From an uncultured Chloroflexaceae bacterium (GTDB lineage: Bacteria > Chloroflexota > Chloroflexia > Chloroflexales > Chloroflexaceae): DNA of 7,880 nucleotides. Below are positions 6,196 through 7,880 of the stretch, in pieces. The stretch lies in NCBI GenBank assembly GCA_937141995.1, contig CAKZQX010000969.1:1-7880 (forward strand), written 5' to 3'. The notes below the pieces were generated by a model that was given only the letters and a program-made list of their open reading frames with translations, was not told where the DNA came from and did no database searches. Both the position numbers and the translations under genes were made by a program. Position 1 is the stretch's first letter, and every line of letters starts with the position of its first letter.

Positions 6196-6207
6196 AAGAG
6201 GCCGACA

Positions 6208-6534
6208 ATGGAGACGGCACAGCTACAACTCGAAGATCGGAACTTCTGTCGTGTCTGCAAAGCGCTCAGCAATCCTGTACGCCTGCAGATTCTGCGCTAT
6301 GTCCTGGCACATCCCGGCTGTATCGGCAACCAGATTCTCCTGCATCTGCCGGAAGATGCGCCCCATGCCCAATCGACGCTCTCGCAGCATCTGCGGGTGT
6401 TGCGTACCGCCGGCCTGTTAGAAGCGGAGGAAGATGGTCCGGCGGTTTGCTATTTTGTTAATCAGGACTGCCTGGTCTGGTTGTGCCACGAAATTACTGA
6501 CTTGCAGCAGGTACCCATTTCATCCGCCAGGTAG
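6208..6534 (+). CDS. ArsR-family winged-helix transcriptional regulator
   Basis: The 108-residue protein has the ArsR layout: [20 protein letters not shown] as the first helices, a helix-turn-helix with [20 protein letters not shown] (recognition helix about 57-68) and a wing ending in AVCYFV (79-84). Such proteins are dimeric DNA-binding repressors, often released by metals, thiol oxidation or ligands. The metal-binding ELCVCDL motif of ArsR/SmtB types is absent. Cysteines instead occur at 14, 17, 38, 81, 88 and 93; Cys14-x-x-Cys17 and the C-terminal cysteines could form a different sensor site, which is inference. An insertion, [10 protein letters not shown], precedes the recognition helix. 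The ATG at 6208 has AAAGAGG about 7 bases upstream. No obvious metal-efflux or detoxification gene is adjacent, so the target is unknown. Confidence 0.88.
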   Translation: METAQLQLEDRNFCRVCKALSNPVRLQILRYVLAHPGCIGNQILLHLPEDAPHAQSTLSQHLRVLRTAGLLEAEEDGPAVCYFVNQDCLVWLCHEITDLQQVPISSAR

Positions 6535-6576
6535 AGTTACCGCTGTGAATGGCACCGGTTTCGGGCAGGAATCGGC

Positions 6577-6582
6577 TATAAT
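6577..6582 (+). promoter_or_regulatory. -10 box for the DUF507 gene
   Basis: A consensus TATAAT lies 43 bases before the DUF507 ATG, in the 91-base gap after the arsR-like gene. No good -35 is seen at 16-18 bases upstream, so an activator may be needed or the match may be fortuitous. The gene could also be read through from the arsR-like gene, as I see no terminator between them. Confidence 0.45.
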
Positions 6583-6625
6583 GGAAACGACCATAGCGTA
6601 AGTATTGCAAGGTGGAGGAGCGCCC

Positions 6626-6925
6626 ATGCGACTCTCTGAAGACAAAGTGCGCCGCATTGCCGAGCGGCTTCAGGATGAACTGGCGCAGCGCGGATTGGTC
6701 GCGTACAAGGAGCGTCCCGGTGCCCGACGGGGCGAGGGGCGGGCCGAGCGCGTTAAACGGATCTATGAGTTTATTATCGCTGATCTGCGCCAGGAAGATG
6801 AGCTTGACGCCGAGGTTGAACAGATCCTGGATACCTATAGTCGTGGGCTGAAAGGGACGGAGCGCGATATTCTCTTTCGGAAGCACAAAGAGGAACTGGC
6901 CCGCAAGCGCGGGTATGTGCTGTGA
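6626..6925 (+). CDS. DUF507 family protein
   Basis: The 99-residue soluble, strongly charged protein has the DUF507 pattern from the first residue: MRLSEDKVRRIAERLQDEL, then a central VKRIYEFIIADLRQEDELDA, then the C-terminal DILFRKHKEELARKRGYVL. It matches the usual single-domain length. The family has no established biochemical function. I chose the ATG at 6626 because GGAGGAG (6613-6619) is 6 bases upstream and family members begin with MR; an in-frame TTG at 6605 would put the ribosome site inside the gene. It follows the arsR-like gene on the same strand by 91 bases with its own -10 box, so a shared operon is uncertain. Confidence 0.85.
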   Translation: MRLSEDKVRRIAERLQDELAQRGLVAYKERPGARRGEGRAERVKRIYEFIIADLRQEDELDAEVEQILDTYSRGLKGTERDILFRKHKEELARKRGYVL

Positions 6926-6946
6926 TACGGCGCAACTCGCATCAAA

Positions 6947-6977
6947 CAGGGGCGACGCAGGGTATGCGTCGCCCCTG
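6947..6977. terminator. Strong GC-rich hairpin between convergent genes
   Basis: CAGGGGCGACGCA (6947-6959) pairs perfectly with 6965-6977 around a GGGTA loop. It sits 21 bases after the DUF507 stop and serves both convergent genes by position. There is no strong U-tract on either side, only GCGTTT on the plus strand and GTTTGATG on the minus strand, so termination efficiency is uncertain. Confidence 0.55.
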
Positions 6978-6984
6978 GCGTTTG

Positions 6985-7014
6985 GCGTGCGGCAGCTATG
7001 CGTGTGCCGCACGC
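6985..7014. terminator. Second hairpin, end of the leftward gene
   Basis: GCGTGCGGCA (6985-6994) pairs perfectly with 7005-7014. An alternative, mutually exclusive stem is ATGCGTG (6998-7004) with CACGCAT (7010-7016). It lies 7 bases beyond the stop of the leftward gene. No U-tract follows, so the terminator role is inferred from position. Confidence 0.4.
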
Positions 7015-7021
7015 ATAAGGG

Positions 7022-7880
7022 TTACTCTGGCGGGGTAACGGTGAAATAGCCGATGGCGATATTCTCGCTACTCAACCCCTGCCCGGTCAGTGCCCATACC
7101 CCCGGCGGGTCGCCCTCATTGGTAAACACGTTGATGGGTGTTTCACCAAACAGGGCCACTTCGCCATTCGCATTCGCAACGCCCAACTCCGGCGCTTCCT
7201 GCACGGCCTGATCGGGGAAGGTCAACCAGACGCTGACTTCTTCGCCCGGCTCAAACCCAAAGAGCGTAACGGCAAAGGTAGTGCCCGCCGCACCCTGTGG
7301 TGGTTCCACAATTGCGTTGATATTGTCCGGACGAATCAGATTAACCGGGGCCGGGCGCTCGGTCAACTCGTAGCGCCAGGTGTAATAGTGTTGCCCGATA
7401 TTGCCCAGTTCCACCTGCCACTGCGGGGCGTTGTTCGGGTTGTACGTGAGGATGCGGCGCTCGAAGACCTGAACCAGCAGATACTGCTCGATCCCGTTGA
7501 CCAGCGTTTTGACCCAGTAGGGCTCGCTGGCGGGGTGCCCCATCACGTAGAGCCAGTCCATCAAGAGATCCTGGCGTTCCTCGCCGTTGATCTGCACGGT
7601 CCCCACTTGCTGCAGGAAATCCCAGAAAACCTCCGGGATGTTATGGCTCAACACACCATCATAGTAGACCAGGCGCGTACCCGGGTAGGCCGCCGCCAGT
7701 TCCGGCACGCGCTCTACTTCGCCGGTAGAGGTCACCGCCTCGGCCACCAGGTCGCCAAACCGGGGGGGGGCCGCGCTATCCGCCGCGATCGGGCCGATCG
7801 GGTCGGACAGGATCGGCTGGAGGCGACTGTCAAGCAGCACGGTCGTTACGCCAAAGAAGTCGGCATAAGTTGGCGCTTCC
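7022..7880 (-). CDS. Probable secreted protein with C-terminal Ig-like domain (5' partial)
   Basis: The frame ends with TAA at 7024-7022 and stays open to the right edge (EAPTYADFFGVTT precedes the GTG at 7840), so the N-terminus and any signal peptide are outside the window. About 285 residues are visible. The first part contains GTRLVYYDGVLSHNIPEVFW. The middle has an aromatic-rich stretch, VQVFERRILTYNPNNAPQWQ followed by GQHYYTWRYE, which I recall from other Chloroflexota exported proteins, though I cannot name the family. The last ~95 residues, from IVEPPQGAAGTTFAVTLFGF to YFTVTPPE, look like a beta-sandwich Ig-like domain (PGEEVSVWL). No catalytic motif is recognised. A run of eight C on the coding strand (7762-7769) is frame-sensitive, but both sides read sensibly in this frame. 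Extracellular location is inferred. Confidence 0.7.
   Translation of the reverse strand, partial: EAPTYADFFGVTTVLLDSRLQPILSDPIGPIAADSAAPPRFGDLVAEAVTSTGEVERVPELAAAYPGTRLVYYDGVLSHNIPEVFWDFLQQVGTVQINGEERQDLLMDWLYVMGHPASEPYWVKTLVNGIEQYLLVQVFERRILTYNPNNAPQWQVELGNIGQHYYTWRYELTERPAPVNLIRPDNINAIVEPPQGAAGTTFAVTLFGFEPGEEVSVWLTFPDQAVQEAPELGVANANGEVALFGETPINVFTNEGDPPGVWALTGQGLSSENIAIGYFTVTPPE

Noticed and set aside
6605..6625. A TTG start at 6605 for the DUF507 gene
   Set aside because: It would place the clear GGAGGAG ribosome site inside the gene; the ATG at 6626 fits both the site spacing and the family N-terminus.

Overview
The window looks like a chromosomal piece of a Chloroflexota bacterium, most likely a filamentous phototroph of the Chloroflexus/Roseiflexus type. 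The grounds are moderately high GC, a very large cytosolic hybrid histidine kinase with four GAF domains, a DUF92 protein, a DUF507 protein, a secreted protein with an FERRILTYNP-type stretch, and dispersed palindromic repeats. This placement is an inference from protein style; no rRNA or other taxonomic marker is present.

Left part (1-1143): the window opens inside a reading frame whose first part is the N-terminal half of a class I/II aminotransferase and whose last ~40 codons are the C-terminal tail of a dienelactone-hydrolase-like alpha/beta hydrolase, joined in frame. It looks like a deletion or recombination fusion. A 600-base non-coding stretch follows, made almost wholly of three copies (A, B, C) of a palindromic, transposase-less element. 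B abuts or is inserted in the end of A, and B is inverted relative to A and C. B and C each carry a perfect ~23-bp hairpin at their centre; the hairpin sequences are unrelated but sit in the same conserved T6/A6 slot. A fourth copy (D) lies at 6034-6195, without such a hairpin.

Middle (1144-5768): a DUF92 membrane protein (family of the phytyl-phosphate kinase VTE6) reads rightwards and ends 2 bases from the stop of a leftward two-gene operon. That operon encodes a 1052-residue hybrid sensor kinase (GAF x4, HisKA, HATPase, REC) followed, through a GTGA start/stop overlap, by a single-pass membrane protein resembling the DUF218/YdcF family. The operon has a good sigma-70-type promoter (TTGCAC-17-TATAAT) and an 18-codon upstream reading frame, with the better ribosome binding site, overlapping the kinase start.

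Right part (5769-7880): an intergenic region with repeat D in the predicted leader of an ArsR-family regulator, then a DUF507 protein with its own -10 box and Shine-Dalgarno sequence, a hairpin pair between convergent genes, and a leftward, 5'-incomplete gene for a probable extracellular protein with an Ig-like C-terminal domain. Only the kinase and DUF218-like genes show clear functional coupling; the remaining genes look like independent units.
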